A DNA stretch of 64,000 bases from an uncultured SAR86 cluster bacterium (GCA_902594545.1 CACJMO010000002.1:124001-188000); one strand, 5' to 3'. Counted from the first letter of the stretch, positions 1 to 9,962 are shown. Notes: generated from the sequence alone by a model not told the origin. Numbers and translations are program-made.

Positions 1-1
1 T

Positions 2-1588
2 CTGGGTGCAATTATCCTCTGTATTGGACTTTGGGCTCATCACGGCAAAGGGATAGTTTACTTTCCCCAAGTAGCTCCTCAATTTGCAGATGTAGATATC
101 TTGGCAAGAGGAAACCTATCAGTAGATGAAATAAGAGATATTGCTATTGAAGCTGAACAAAAAATAATTGATGTTGAAGAAATAGAAAGATTGTCTGTCT
201 GGTCAAATTCTGGAGGGAGTAGAGGTTTGGGAAGGCGTTCAGGATCTCCTGATAGAGTCGGAGGTATGTTCATAGATTTTTATGGGGAGGATGAAGCAGT
301 ATCTGATTTAAATGGTTTTGAGATCATGGAAGTTTTACGAGATAGGCTTAAAGACACTTCAGGTTACATAGTTCAAGTTGAAGAAGAAAAAGGTGGACCG
401 CCTATAGGTAAACCTCTCCAATTAAATGTCAGCGGTGATAACGAGCAATTGCTCGTTGCTGCAATAGGTAAAATTAGAAGCCATCTGGAAAGTATGGGAA
501 GTTTCATTGATATAGAAGATACCACTGTAACAAGAGGTATTGAGTGGGAACTTCAAATCAACAGAACTAAGGCTGCTCAATATGGAGCAGGATTAAGTGA
601 TGTCGGTGCCTCTGTTCAAATGGTAACAAACGGGATAAAAGTTGGTGAATACAGACCATTGAATCTGGATAGAGAAGTAGATATAAGAGTTAGATTCCCA
701 AAATCAGAGAGAAACATTGATCAGTTAGGAAACCTTAATGTTCAAACAATGAAAGGTTTAGTGCCTGTTAGCAGTTTTGTAGAAACTAATATTAAACCCG
801 CCACCAAAAGCATATCAAGAAAAGATGGAAAGAGAGTTCACAGTATTTCAGCCAACACTGTAGAGGGAGCTATACCTTCTGTTCAAATCAAAAAAGTAAA
901 AGATTGGCTTGCAACTCAAGATTTAGGTAGAGGAGTTTCTGTTGGAGATGATGGATTTGATAAGTACAACAAAGAGGCAGCTGATTTTCTAGTTTTAGGG
1001 TTTATAGCCATGCTCTTTGTTATGTTGATAGTCCTGGTTGCTCAATTTAATAGTTTTTATCAAGCAAACATTGTTCTCTCAGCTATTCTCTTGTCTTTTG
1101 GAGGTGTTTTTGTATCTCTTTTAATTCTTGATCGGTCTTTTAGCACACTTCAAACCGGAATAAGTTGTGTTGCTTTGGCTGGAATTGTTGTGAATAACAA
1201 TATTGTCCTGATTGATACTTTCAATTTACTTAAAAGAAATAATCCAGGATCAACCACAAAATCACTCGCTCTTAGAAGTGCAATATTGAGATTGAGACCT
1301 GTATTCTTGACTTCGTTTACGACCATTGCAGGACTCTTGCCTATAGCGCTAGGCTATAGCATCGATCTAATTGATAGAACAATCAAATCTGGATCTTACA
1401 TTACAAGTTTTTGGGAGCAAATGGCCGGATCTCTTGTTGTTGGTTTAACAGTTGCAACAATACTAACTTTGGTTGTGACTCCTTGTGCTCTGGCTTTTTC
1501 AGATACGATTAGGTCCATACCTTCAAGAATATTTAGATTTTTATCTAGACCTTTTCTGGCTCTAAATTCTCTTAGAAAAGCAAATTAA
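2..1588 (+). CDS. RND efflux transporter permease subunit, C-terminal part (5' truncated by window edge)
   Basis: The reading frame is open from base 2, so the gene begins before the window and 528 residues are visible. The start of the visible part carries the FPQVAPQF...ARGN type motif that RND permeases have at the beginning of the second periplasmic porter half. It is followed by a porter domain and a cluster of membrane segments near the end, including the GIVVNNNIVLIDTF segment that matches the conserved GIVVNNAILLID motif of RND pumps. The family is a proton-driven inner-membrane exporter working with a periplasmic adaptor and an outer-membrane channel. The adaptor is presumably upstream, outside the window. 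The substrate cannot be read from this fragment. Confidence 0.9.
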   Translation: MGAIILCIGLWAHHGKGIVYFPQVAPQFADVDILARGNLSVDEIRDIAIEAEQKIIDVEEIERLSVWSNSGGSRGLGRRSGSPDRVGGMFIDFYGEDEAVSDLNGFEIMEVLRDRLKDTSGYIVQVEEEKGGPPIGKPLQLNVSGDNEQLLVAAIGKIRSHLESMGSFIDIEDTTVTRGIEWELQINRTKAAQYGAGLSDVGASVQMVTNGIKVGEYRPLNLDREVDIRVRFPKSERNIDQLGNLNVQTMKGLVPVSSFVETNIKPATKSISRKDGKRVHSISANTVEGAIPSVQIKKVKDWLATQDLGRGVSVGDDGFDKYNKEAADFLVLGFIAMLFVMLIVLVAQFNSFYQANIVLSAILLSFGGVFVSLLILDRSFSTLQTGISCVALAGIVVNNNIVLIDTFNLLKRNNPGSTTKSLALRSAILRLRPVFLTSFTTIAGLLPIALGYSIDLIDRTIKSGSYITSFWEQMAGSLVVGLTVATILTLVVTPCALAFSDTIRSIPSRIFRFLSRPFLALNSLRKAN

Positions 1589-1667
1589 TTTCTTTATTAA
1601 AGAGCCAGTTTAAGGAAAAACTGCGCTATCATATGCACGCCCAATTGAATCAAATAATGGAATATAG

Positions 1668-3719
1668 ATGACCAAAAAACTGACTTTTTTTACTTTTGCT
1701 TTGATCACTTTCTCGATGAATGGTTTCTCGGAAGAAATTCAAGAAATAATTGTCCTTGAAAAAAAATTGTCTAGTTTAAATGAATGGTCAAATAATCAAT
1801 CTATAAGTTCAATCGATGAAGATGAGTTGGTTGAACTCGATGCTCAGCATCCAAAACAAATTTTCAGAAGATCTCCTGGAGTTTGGATAAGCAGAGGTTC
1901 TGGACAAGAGCATTTAACTGCTATTCGCTCTCCAGTCCTTACAGGCCCAGGAGCATGTGGTTCCTTTTTGTTGCTTGAGGATGGTATTCCCATTAGACCT
2001 ACAGGATTTTGTAATGTTAATGGATTGTTTGAAACCTTTTTTGAAATAGCATCTGGTGCGGAAACCATTAATGGTCCGGCAAGCGCTAGATACGGTGCAA
2101 ATGCAATGCATGGAGTAATAAATATACTTTCCAAGCCCATAAACTCAGAAAACTCGATCTATACAAATATAGGTCCTAATAATTATAGGAACTTTAAAAT
2201 TAGTACTGGCAATCAAGAGGATTGGAGATTTGATGGATTTTTTGCAAATAATGATGGTTTCAGAGATGAATCTGGTTACGATCAGCAAAAAATCAAATTT
2301 CAGTCGAACTTTGACTTTGGTACATGGAATGCCTCACTGAAAGCAACATTAACAAACCTGAATCAAGAAACTGCAGGTTATATAAATGGACTAAATACTT
2401 ACAAAGACAAAGATTTTAGTAAAAGAAATTTTAATACTGATGCCTATCGAGATGCTAACTCCCAAAGACTAACACTTAGATTAGCCAAAGAAGAAGATAA
2501 GGTAATCAATTCAATTACTCCTTATATACGTCACAATGATATGAAGTTTTTTCAACACTTCTTGCCTGGTACTCCCTTGGAAGAAAATAACCATTCAAGC
2601 GTAGGTGCGATCTTTCAAAGAATAGCGGATTACGGTTCTTTCAATTTAATAACCGGCTTTCAAATTGATTTAGCCAAGGTTGAACTAACCGAGACCCAAG
2701 AAAATGAATTAACGACAAGCTCAGCATTCAACAATGCTACTAGACCTAAAGGGAAACATTACGATTATGAGGTCGATTCATTAGTCTATGCATTTTTTGC
2801 CGGCGTAGAGAATTTTTCTATAGGAGATAACTTAAACTTCTTTGCTGATACAAGAGCTGAGCTCATTGAATATGACTACTCAAATAATATGGTAAGTGGC
2901 AATACTAGAGAAGATGGATCGAAGTGTGGATTTGGTGGTTGTTACTACAATAGGCCTTCTGATAGGACAGATGACTTTAATGAAATCAGTGCTAGAGCTG
3001 GTATCACAACGACATTCGAAGAAATAAATTATTTTGCTCAAATTAGTTTGGGTTTCAGACCCCCACAAATTAATGAAGCCTATAGGCTTCAAAAGAAACA
3101 GAATGTGACTGATCTTGATTCCGAAACATTAACCATGATTGAGTTTGGAACAAAGTATGCGTTGGATAGTATTAATGGTTCCGTCAGCTTCTATCAAAGC
3201 AAAAAAAGAAACTCCATTTTTAGGGACTCCGAAAACTTTATTCAAGATAATGGAAAAACTGATCATGAGGGTGTAGAACTCAGTCTAGTGATTTACTTAA
3301 ATCCGTCTAATACAGTAAGCACAAATATTACTTACGGAGATCATAGATACGACTTTGAAACAGATACTTCCATGAGAGAAAAAATAAGAGTCAATAATCA
3401 AATTGATACATCACCAAAAATCATGGCTAACCTGCTATGGAATATAGATTTAAATGAAGATTCTTCTTTAGTATTTGAGATAGAGCATATGGATTCTTAT
3501 TTCACTGATGCAGCTAATTTGCACGAGTATGAAGGACATACGCTTTACCATACAAGGCTGAATAGAAATTTTTCTGAATCCCTAAAGGGCTACTTAAGGA
3601 TAGATAATTTATTCGATAAAGAGTATGCAGAAAGAGCTGATTACAATGCGTTTGGTGGAGATAGATATTTTCCAGGTTTACCTAGAGAGGTTTATATTGG
3701 TTTAGAATATACTTTCTAA
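1668..3719 (+). CDS. TonB-dependent outer-membrane receptor
   Basis: The 683-residue protein begins with a signal peptide (MTKKLTFFTFALITFSMNGFS). A TonB-box-like segment (EIQEIIVLE) follows at about residues 23-31, then a plug domain at about residues 50-165 with the typical INGPASARYGANAMHGVINI signature. The rest is rich in beta strands and ends in an aromatic residue (EYTF), as outer-membrane barrels do. It matches siderophore, vitamin or carbohydrate receptors in length; the ligand cannot be assigned. A pair of cysteines in the plug (about residues 97 and 118) may form a disulfide. Only 4 bases separate it from xseB, so read-through into the isoprenoid genes is possible. Confidence 0.9.
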   Translation: MTKKLTFFTFALITFSMNGFSEEIQEIIVLEKKLSSLNEWSNNQSISSIDEDELVELDAQHPKQIFRRSPGVWISRGSGQEHLTAIRSPVLTGPGACGSFLLLEDGIPIRPTGFCNVNGLFETFFEIASGAETINGPASARYGANAMHGVINILSKPINSENSIYTNIGPNNYRNFKISTGNQEDWRFDGFFANNDGFRDESGYDQQKIKFQSNFDFGTWNASLKATLTNLNQETAGYINGLNTYKDKDFSKRNFNTDAYRDANSQRLTLRLAKEEDKVINSITPYIRHNDMKFFQHFLPGTPLEENNHSSVGAIFQRIADYGSFNLITGFQIDLAKVELTETQENELTTSSAFNNATRPKGKHYDYEVDSLVYAFFAGVENFSIGDNLNFFADTRAELIEYDYSNNMVSGNTREDGSKCGFGGCYYNRPSDRTDDFNEISARAGITTTFEEINYFAQISLGFRPPQINEAYRLQKKQNVTDLDSETLTMIEFGTKYALDSINGSVSFYQSKKRNSIFRDSENFIQDNGKTDHEGVELSLVIYLNPSNTVSTNITYGDHRYDFETDTSMREKIRVNNQIDTSPKIMANLLWNIDLNEDSSLVFEIEHMDSYFTDAANLHEYEGHTLYHTRLNRNFSESLKGYLRIDNLFDKEYAERADYNAFGGDRYFPGLPREVYIGLEYTF

Positions 3720-3723
3720 AATA

Positions 3724-3954
3724 ATGACTAAGAAAGTAGATATAAATTTTGAGAAAGCTCTTGATGAGCTTGAATCCATTGTCGAGGACCTAGAATCAGG
3801 AGACTTGAGCCTTGAAAACTCACTTAAATCTTTTGAAAAAGGCATCAAGCTTGCGAGACAATGCCAAGAAAAGCTTTCTCAAGCTGAATTGCAAGTTCAA
3901 AAGCTGATTGAAGAAGATGGAGAGTTAAAAACAACTCCATTGAAAGATGTCTGA
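3724..3954 (+). CDS. xseB: Exodeoxyribonuclease VII small subunit
   Basis: The 76-residue protein has the XseB pattern: FEKALDELESIVEDLESGDLSLENSLKSFEKGIKL, a helical hairpin rich in Leu and Glu. XseB binds the XseA large subunit to form exonuclease VII, which degrades single-stranded DNA to oligonucleotides in the cytoplasm. The order xseB-ispA-dxs is the usual gammaproteobacterial arrangement. Its last 8 bases overlap the start of ispA, so translation is probably coupled. xseA is not in the window. Confidence 0.93.
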   Translation: MTKKVDINFEKALDELESIVEDLESGDLSLENSLKSFEKGIKLARQCQEKLSQAELQVQKLIEEDGELKTTPLKDV

Positions 3955-4816
3955 GTTTGAAAAACTGCTGGGATCTTATCAAGCAAGAGTAAATCAAAAA
4001 TTGGAAGTTCTTCTTCCGCATGATGATTCCATTCTGACTTCTGCTATGCGTTATTCAGTTCTTAATGGAGGTAAAAGGCTAAGGCCAATATTGGCCTACC
4101 TAACTGCTGAGCTTAATGATACTGAAGCTGAATATATGGATACATTGGCTAGTTCTTTAGAGCTGATTCATTGTTACTCGTTAATCCATGATGATCTGCC
4201 AGCTATGGATGATGATGAACTACGGAGAGGAAATCCAACCACTCATAAAAAATTTGATGAGGCAACAGCAATTCTTGCTGGGGATGCACTGCAACCTCTC
4301 GCATTTGAATTGATATCTACAATAAAGACAACTGACAGGAATAAAGTACAAATGATAAACAGTTTATCTAAGGCTTGCGGTTACTTGGGAATGGTAGGTG
4401 GGCAGATAAAAGATATCAATTCCAATCAAATAAAAGATGTAGAGTCTCTAGATTCAATGCATTCTGAAAAAACCGGTAGGTTGATACAAGCTTCCATTGA
4501 AACTGCAGGGATATTGAGCGGACTATCCCCGTCTGATATTGATTCTCTAAAAGAATATGGTGGAAAAATAGGTCTGGCATTTCAAATTCAAGATGACATT
4601 ATTGACATTGAATCTCCTGCCTCTGTGAGCGGTAAAGATCAAGGTTCGGATATAGGGAAGGATAAAACAACTTACCCATCATTAGTCGGACTAGAAGCTT
4701 CAAAAGTAAGGGCTCATGAGCTTTCTAAGGATGCAAAAAAAATTCTTCAACCAATAAACAAAAATACTGATAATCTAGCCATGTTGGCTGATTATATAGT
4801 GTCCAGAAAAGCTTAA
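3947..4816 (+). CDS. ispA: Farnesyl diphosphate synthase (geranyltranstransferase)
   Basis: The 289-residue prenyl synthase condenses IPP with DMAPP and GPP to give farnesyl diphosphate in the cytoplasm. The first aspartate-rich motif DDLPAMD is at residues 82-88 with the bacterial DDx4D spacing, and the second motif DDIID is at residues 216-220. GGKRLRP at about 41-47 is the diphosphate-binding site. Length and motifs are normal for IspA. It overlaps xseB and is 3 bases from dxs, which makes its substrate precursor pathway, so the three genes look like one operon. Confidence 0.95.
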   Translation: MSEFEKLLGSYQARVNQKLEVLLPHDDSILTSAMRYSVLNGGKRLRPILAYLTAELNDTEAEYMDTLASSLELIHCYSLIHDDLPAMDDDELRRGNPTTHKKFDEATAILAGDALQPLAFELISTIKTTDRNKVQMINSLSKACGYLGMVGGQIKDINSNQIKDVESLDSMHSEKTGRLIQASIETAGILSGLSPSDIDSLKEYGGKIGLAFQIQDDIIDIESPASVSGKDQGSDIGKDKTTYPSLVGLEASKVRAHELSKDAKKILQPINKNTDNLAMLADYIVSRKA

Positions 4817-4819
4817 ATC

Positions 4820-6715
4820 GTGAAAATTTTTGATTCAATACCCACTGAAGCACCGATCTCTGAGATTCTTAATCTTATTAATAAGCCTGAGGATCTAAGA
4901 AATCTTCAACAGTCCCAAATACCTCAATTGGCAGATGAACTAAGAGAATTTCTTCTTTATACAGTCGGTAAAACTGGAGGTCATTTTGGCGCTGGACTTG
5001 GAGTTGTAGAACTAACGCTTGCTTTGCATTATAAGTTTAATACACCTTATGACAGGATTGTATGGGATGTAGGTCATCAAACATATCCACACAAAATCCT
5101 TACCGGAAGACGTGATGCCATGGAGAGCATGAGACAAAGTAATGGACTAGCCCCCTTCCCTGTAAGATCAGAAAGTGAGTATGATACTTTTGGTGTCGGG
5201 CACTCCAGCACCTCAATTAGTGCAGCACTAGGAATGATTGCTGCAGCAGAAAAGAAGAATGAACAAAGGTATGTTACAGCCGTCATAGGAGATGGAGCAA
5301 TGACAGCCGGTATGGCCTATGAAGCTCTGGCTCATGCAGGTTCAATAGATAAAAACCTTTTGGTAATTTTAAATGATAACCAAATGTCCATTTCAGAAAA
5401 TATAGGTGGAATGAGAAATTACCTTGCAAGAATATGGGCAAGCAAAACTTATAACAGAATAAGGGAAAGCGGTAAAAGTGTCTTAACCTACCTGCCGGGC
5501 GCCAAAGAATTTGCCAGAAAAGCAGAAATACATGCAAAGGGAATGGTTGCACCAGGGTCATTATTTGAAGAATTAGGCTTTGAGTATTTTGGACCCGTAG
5601 ATGGTCATGATGCAAATAACTTAATCAATATTCTAGATGACTTAAAACATATAAAAGGGCCTAAATTTCTCCATGTAATTACCACAAAGGGTAAAGGCTT
5701 TGCCCCTGCTGAAAATGATCCGGTAGGCTTTCATGCCATTAATAAAATAAAACAATCTGATCTACCAACGCATACAGAGACTAAACCAAAACAACCTACA
5801 TATTCTCAAATTTTTGGCGAATGGTTATCTTTTAAGGCAAAAGAAGATGAGAAATTAGTAGCAATTACTCCAGCAATGGGAGAAGGTTCCGGCATGATTG
5901 AATTTTCTAAAGAATTTCCTGATCGATATTATGACGTGGCAATAGCTGAACAACACAGTGTTAGCTTTGCAGCGGGGCTGGCATGTGAAGGCTTAAAGCC
6001 AGTAGTGGCAATCTATAGCACTTTCTTACAAAGAGCCTATGATCAGTTAGTTCATGATGTTGCTCTTCAAGATTTGGATGTACTTTTTGCATTAGACAGA
6101 GCTGGTCTGGTCGGATTAGATGGAGCGACTCATCAAGGTGCATTCGATTTATCTTTTATTAGATGCATACCCAATATGGTAATTATGGCTCCCTCTGATG
6201 AGAACATGGCATGGCAAATGTTAAATACTGGCTATCATTACAATGGCCCGGCTGCTGTTAGATATCCCAGAGGAATAGGTACAGGAGCTTTTTATGATAA
6301 AAATCATGACGATTTAAAAATAGGTAAAAGCTTAACTGCTGTTGATTCTGATCAAAAAGATGTTGTGATTTTGTCTTTTGGTACTGTTTTAGATGATGCG
6401 ATTCAATCCGGTAAGAAGTTCAATGCTCGAGTTGTTGATATGAGGTTCGTTAAACCTTTAGATCATGATCTCATTAAAGAAATAAGCAAAGACTATAAGT
6501 TAATTGTAACAATCGAAGATAATGTTATTGCCGGAGGAGCTGGATCTGCTGTAAATGAATATTTACTGTCTTTGAATACAAATGCCAGGGTTTTAAATCT
6601 TGGTCTCCCTGACGAATTTATAGAGCATGGTGATCAAGAACAGCAGAAAATACTTAACGGATTAGATGCTTCTGGGATAGAAAAATCTATAGAAAAGAAA
6701 TTGAAACTAATCTGA
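4820..6715 (+). CDS. dxs: 1-deoxy-D-xylulose-5-phosphate synthase
   Basis: The 631-residue thiamine-diphosphate enzyme makes DXP from pyruvate and glyceraldehyde-3-phosphate, the first step of the MEP isoprenoid pathway, and also feeds thiamine and pyridoxal synthesis. The GDG...NDN thiamine-diphosphate motif is at residues 157-187, the DVGHQTYPHKILTGR region near 83-97, and the catalytic-glutamate motif AIAEQHSVSF near 375-384. The start is GTG. The reverse-strand ribA overlaps its 3' end by 9 bases. Confidence 0.96.
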   Translation: MKIFDSIPTEAPISEILNLINKPEDLRNLQQSQIPQLADELREFLLYTVGKTGGHFGAGLGVVELTLALHYKFNTPYDRIVWDVGHQTYPHKILTGRRDAMESMRQSNGLAPFPVRSESEYDTFGVGHSSTSISAALGMIAAAEKKNEQRYVTAVIGDGAMTAGMAYEALAHAGSIDKNLLVILNDNQMSISENIGGMRNYLARIWASKTYNRIRESGKSVLTYLPGAKEFARKAEIHAKGMVAPGSLFEELGFEYFGPVDGHDANNLINILDDLKHIKGPKFLHVITTKGKGFAPAENDPVGFHAINKIKQSDLPTHTETKPKQPTYSQIFGEWLSFKAKEDEKLVAITPAMGEGSGMIEFSKEFPDRYYDVAIAEQHSVSFAAGLACEGLKPVVAIYSTFLQRAYDQLVHDVALQDLDVLFALDRAGLVGLDGATHQGAFDLSFIRCIPNMVIMAPSDENMAWQMLNTGYHYNGPAAVRYPRGIGTGAFYDKNHDDLKIGKSLTAVDSDQKDVVILSFGTVLDDAIQSGKKFNARVVDMRFVKPLDHDLIKEISKDYKLIVTIEDNVIAGGAGSAVNEYLLSLNTNARVLNLGLPDEFIEHGDQEQQKILNGLDASGIEKSIEKKLKLI

Positions 6716-7297
6716 GTCAGTCAGCATATGACCTAATTTATCTGCCTTCACCTTAAGATAGTTCTCATTGTGCTTGTTAGGGTCAATCTGAACAGGAACT
6801 CTTTCGGTAACCTTGATACCAACCTCTTCTAGACCATTTATCTTGCGAGGATTATTTGTCATGAGTTTGACCGAAGAAATATTCACCGAAGAAAGTATCT
6901 CTTTACAGTATGAATAATCCCTTTCATCTGCAGCAAAGCCTAAAGCTTCGTTTGCCTCGACAGTGTCCATCCCTTGATCTTGCAATTCATAAGCTCTGAT
7001 TTTGTTGACCAACCCTATACCTCTTCCTTCCTGTGCCATGTAGATAATCATACCCTTACCTTCCGAAGCTATCCTTTCTAAGGCCATAGCAAGTTGTGAC
7101 CCGCAATCACATTTTAGACTGTATAAGGTGTCTCCAGTAAGGCATTGAGAATGGATTCTAAGAAGAGAGTCATTTGTAAGGTCTCCCATATACAAGAGAA
7201 GATGTTCTTCATCTTTTGCCTCATCTTCATAGGCAATTACTGAGAAGTCGCCCCAATGAGTGGGCAATTTTGCTTCCGCTTTTTTTTGGATTGTCAT
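6707..7297 (-). CDS. ribA: GTP cyclohydrolase II
   Basis: The 196-residue enzyme opens the GTP ring, the first step of the purine branch of riboflavin synthesis. The zinc site C-x10-C-x-C is intact at Cys52, Cys63 and Cys65, and the EGRGIGL substrate loop is present near residues 88-94. This stand-alone copy matters because the RibA-like half of ribBA at 29751 has lost those cysteines, so this gene probably supplies all GTP cyclohydrolase II activity. Its end overlaps convergent dxs by 9 bases. Genes upstream on the same strand are pgpA and thiL. Confidence 0.95.
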   Translation of the reverse strand: MTIQKKAEAKLPTHWGDFSVIAYEDEAKDEEHLLLYMGDLTNDSLLRIHSQCLTGDTLYSLKCDCGSQLAMALERIASEGKGMIIYMAQEGRGIGLVNKIRAYELQDQGMDTVEANEALGFAADERDYSYCKEILSSVNISSVKLMTNNPRKINGLEEVGIKVTERVPVQIDPNKHNENYLKVKADKLGHMLTDSD

Positions 7298-7336
7298 AAT
7301 TTTAAAGGTGGGTATTCTACTTGAGAAATTACAAAA

Positions 7337-7813
7337 TCAAATTAAATAATAAGATAAAAAAATAACTAAAACACCAGAAAATATACCCGCCAAAACATCA
7401 TCGATCATCACGTAAAAGGCACTGTGCTTACTGTCCATTTTCTTTATTCCGAAAGGCTTCAAAATATCAAAAATTCTAAACAAAGCAAAAGCAATGATGA
7501 GCCATTGAAGGGAGTGATCAATCATTGCTAGCGGTATACACGCGACCCACATTCCGACAAATTCATCCCAAACAAAACTTCCTGGATCATTCTGCTCCTT
7601 AACTGTTTTTGGATAGATATACAAGCCAACAAAAAAAGACAATACAACAAATGAAATAAAGACTAGATGATCAAACAATTCAACGATATTTCCAAAAAAG
7701 AAAAAGTAATAAATAGCTAAGGCGAATATACTTCCTGCGGTACCAGGAGCAACAGGTGATAAACCTGAGCCAAATCCAAGAGCAAGCCAAGAAAGAGGGT
7801 TTTTTAGATTCAT
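7337..7813 (-). CDS. pgpA: Phosphatidylglycerophosphatase A
   Basis: The 158-residue inner-membrane phosphatase converts phosphatidylglycerol phosphate to phosphatidylglycerol. It shows the family pattern: an N-terminal GFGSGLSPVAPGTAGS motif, VWDEFVGMWVA in the middle and a C-terminal DDVLAGIFSGV motif, with several hydrophobic segments. It starts 3 bases after the thiL stop, a pairing (thiL-pgpA) that is conserved across Gammaproteobacteria, though usually directly downstream of nusB. Here nusB lies 24 kb away, so the block has been split. Confidence 0.94.
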   Translation of the reverse strand: MNLKNPLSWLALGFGSGLSPVAPGTAGSIFALAIYYFFFFGNIVELFDHLVFISFVVLSFFVGLYIYPKTVKEQNDPGSFVWDEFVGMWVACIPLAMIDHSLQWLIIAFALFRIFDILKPFGIKKMDSKHSAFYVMIDDVLAGIFSGVLVIFLSYYLI

Positions 7814-7816
7814 AAC

Positions 7817-8761
7817 TTAGAAATGACTATAACCTGATTCCAAATCCATTTTATTTCCTTCATGGTCAAATAGAGTTAATTCTTTAGTGTTTGTAATCTT
7901 ACCAATTTCAGTTATGGGAACTCCCAATCTTTCCGAAATATTATTAACCTTAGCGGACTTGTCTTCTGAAGCAGTGAAACAAATCTGATAATCATCACCA
8001 GAATTTATCAGTTCTAGTGTTTTATTTTCGACAGAAGTTGGAATCATCGAAAGATGGGCATCGGCTCCTACATCACTGGACTTACAAATGAGATTCAAAT
8101 CTTGAATTAAGCCATCCGATATATCAATCGCCGAACTGGCTATATCGATTAGCTCCAATCCTAATGCTATCTGCGCTTTAGGATGAAGATAAGCATCAAA
8201 ACCTGTATCTTGATTTTGGGATTTTTGCAGTTCCTTTAACTGAAGAAATGCGTCTCCAATAACTCCACTAACATAAATAAGATCATTTTCTTTTGCTCCA
8301 GACCTCAGGAGTGCTTTTCCTTTTTCCACTTCTCCCATTACTTGAACGGTTATTGATAGCTTTCCTTTTGTTGTGTCTCCACCTACAAGAGGAATCTTAT
8401 ACTCATCAGAAAAGTCATTGAGACCCGATGCAAAATCTTCTAACCATAAATGGTCTGCCTTTGGAAAAGTTAGAGCAATTGAATACCAAGATGGATTAGC
8501 ACCACAAGCCGCAAGATCACTCAATGCTATTGCACAAGATCTGTAGGCTATGTCCCTTGGAGATATAGAATTCAAAAAGTGGATATCCTCAATGGAGGTA
8601 TCAATCGAATTAATATATTGAGTATCTGGATTCAGATTTAGAACCGCGGCGTCATCGCCAACTGATAATTCGACATTGCGCTCGGCCAAATAGGCCGAGC
8701 CAATGTCAGAAAAGTATTTTTGAATTAATAGATGTTCGTCCAAGGTATTTTCCTTAGACAA
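7817..8761 (-). CDS. thiL: Thiamine-monophosphate kinase
   Basis: The 314-residue ATP-dependent kinase phosphorylates thiamine monophosphate to the active cofactor thiamine diphosphate. Visible family motifs are VGDDAAVL near residues 29-36, the DTSIEDIHF metal/substrate segment near 54-62, VGGDTTKG near 120-127 and the SAIDISDGLIQDL segment near 209-221. The product is the cofactor needed by Dxs encoded nearby. It is 3 bases from pgpA and 7 bases downstream of the thiolase gene, so a thiolase-thiL-pgpA-ribA transcript is likely. Confidence 0.95.
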   Translation of the reverse strand: MSKENTLDEHLLIQKYFSDIGSAYLAERNVELSVGDDAAVLNLNPDTQYINSIDTSIEDIHFLNSISPRDIAYRSCAIALSDLAACGANPSWYSIALTFPKADHLWLEDFASGLNDFSDEYKIPLVGGDTTKGKLSITVQVMGEVEKGKALLRSGAKENDLIYVSGVIGDAFLQLKELQKSQNQDTGFDAYLHPKAQIALGLELIDIASSAIDISDGLIQDLNLICKSSDVGADAHLSMIPTSVENKTLELINSGDDYQICFTASEDKSAKVNNISERLGVPITEIGKITNTKELTLFDHEGNKMDLESGYSHF

Positions 8762-8768
8762 TTATCTA

Positions 8769-9962
8769 CTATTCAGGGATGGACTCAAATAAGCCCGTAG
8801 CTCCCATTCCACCGCCAACGCACATGGTCACTATTCCATATTTACCATTTCTGCGTCTAAGCTCTCTCGCTAAATGTCCAACTTGTCTAGATCCTGTCAT
8901 TCCAAAAGGATGACCAATTGCAATTGAACCTCCATTAACATTCAGCTTTTCTGATGGAAGACCAAGCTGGTCTCTGATGTATACAACTTGAGATGCAAAA
9001 GCTTCATTAAGCTCCCATAGATCAATGTCGTCAACGGTTAGTCCGGCTGAATCTAAAAGCTTTGGTATTGAGAAAACTGGTCCAATTCCCATTTCATCTG
9101 GTTGGCAACCAACTGTTGTGAACCCTCTGAAGTAAGCTAGAGGTTTGAGACCTAATTCGTTAGCTTTTTCTTCACTCATGATCAAAGTAACCGAAGCTCC
9201 ATCTGATAGTTGCGAAGAGTTTCCAGCCGTTACAGATCCACTTTCAGGATTGAATACAGGATTTAAGCTAGAAAGGCCCTCTAAAGTTGTTTCAGGTCTG
9301 TTGCAGTCATCTCTGTCTACAGTGACGTCAACTTCTTTTTCTGCACCAGTCTCTTTGTTTTTTAAGATCATTTTTGTATCCATTGGAATGATCTCATCAT
9401 CGTAGTACCCAGCGTCTTGCGCTGCCGCACACCTTTGCTGACTTGATAACGCATACTCGTCTTGTGCTTCTCTCGTTACGTTATAACGATCTGCAACACA
9501 CTCGGCTGTAGTTCCCATTGCATGATAAATGCCAGGGACTTCTTCAGCCAGCTTGTCATTAACATACATGTGCATGTTGGTATGACCTTGAGAAGTACTT
9601 ATAGACTCAACACCACCTGCAATAATGCAGTCATAGAAGCCACTTTGAATTTGAGTGGCAGCCATAGCAATTGAATTTAATCCTGAAGAGCAGTAACGAT
9701 TAATTGTTACTCCTCCAGTTTGGATTGGGAGATTAGATAAAACAGCAACATTTCTTGCAATGTTGTGCCCTTGCGCTCCCTCAGGGTTACCACATCCTAA
9801 AATAATATCCTCTACCATTGACGGATCAACTTCTGGATTCCTCTCTAAAAGTGCATTAACAATGTGGGATGTCATATTGTCTGCACGAGTATTATTGAAG
9901 CCACCACGAAATGATTTCGCTAAGCCTGTTCTAACACTATCAACAATTACTGCATTACGCAT
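8769..9962 (-). CDS. Acetyl-CoA C-acyltransferase (thiolase)
   Basis: The 397-residue thiolase has the nucleophile Cys91 in RYCSSGLNS, His351 in GHPFGMTGSR and the acid/base Cys381 in CVGGGMGATG, so the full catalytic set is present. The family cleaves 3-ketoacyl-CoA with CoA, or condenses two acetyl-CoA. Sequence alone does not separate a degradative FadA/FadI-type enzyme from a biosynthetic AtoB-type one. The acyl-CoA dehydrogenase 3.2 kb upstream makes a role in acyl chain degradation plausible. A Shine-Dalgarno-like AAGGAG precedes the ATG. Confidence 0.93.
   Translation of the reverse strand: MRNAVIVDSVRTGLAKSFRGGFNNTRADNMTSHIVNALLERNPEVDPSMVEDIILGCGNPEGAQGHNIARNVAVLSNLPIQTGGVTINRYCSSGLNSIAMAATQIQSGFYDCIIAGGVESISTSQGHTNMHMYVNDKLAEEVPGIYHAMGTTAECVADRYNVTREAQDEYALSSQQRCAAAQDAGYYDDEIIPMDTKMILKNKETGAEKEVDVTVDRDDCNRPETTLEGLSSLNPVFNPESGSVTAGNSSQLSDGASVTLIMSEEKANELGLKPLAYFRGFTTVGCQPDEMGIGPVFSIPKLLDSAGLTVDDIDLWELNEAFASQVVYIRDQLGLPSEKLNVNGGSIAIGHPFGMTGSRQVGHLARELRRRNGKYGIVTMCVGGGMGATGLFESIPE

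Noticed and set aside
9145-9405. Open frame antisense to the thiolase gene
   Set aside because: No family resemblance, no ribosome site, and it lies wholly inside a conserved gene.
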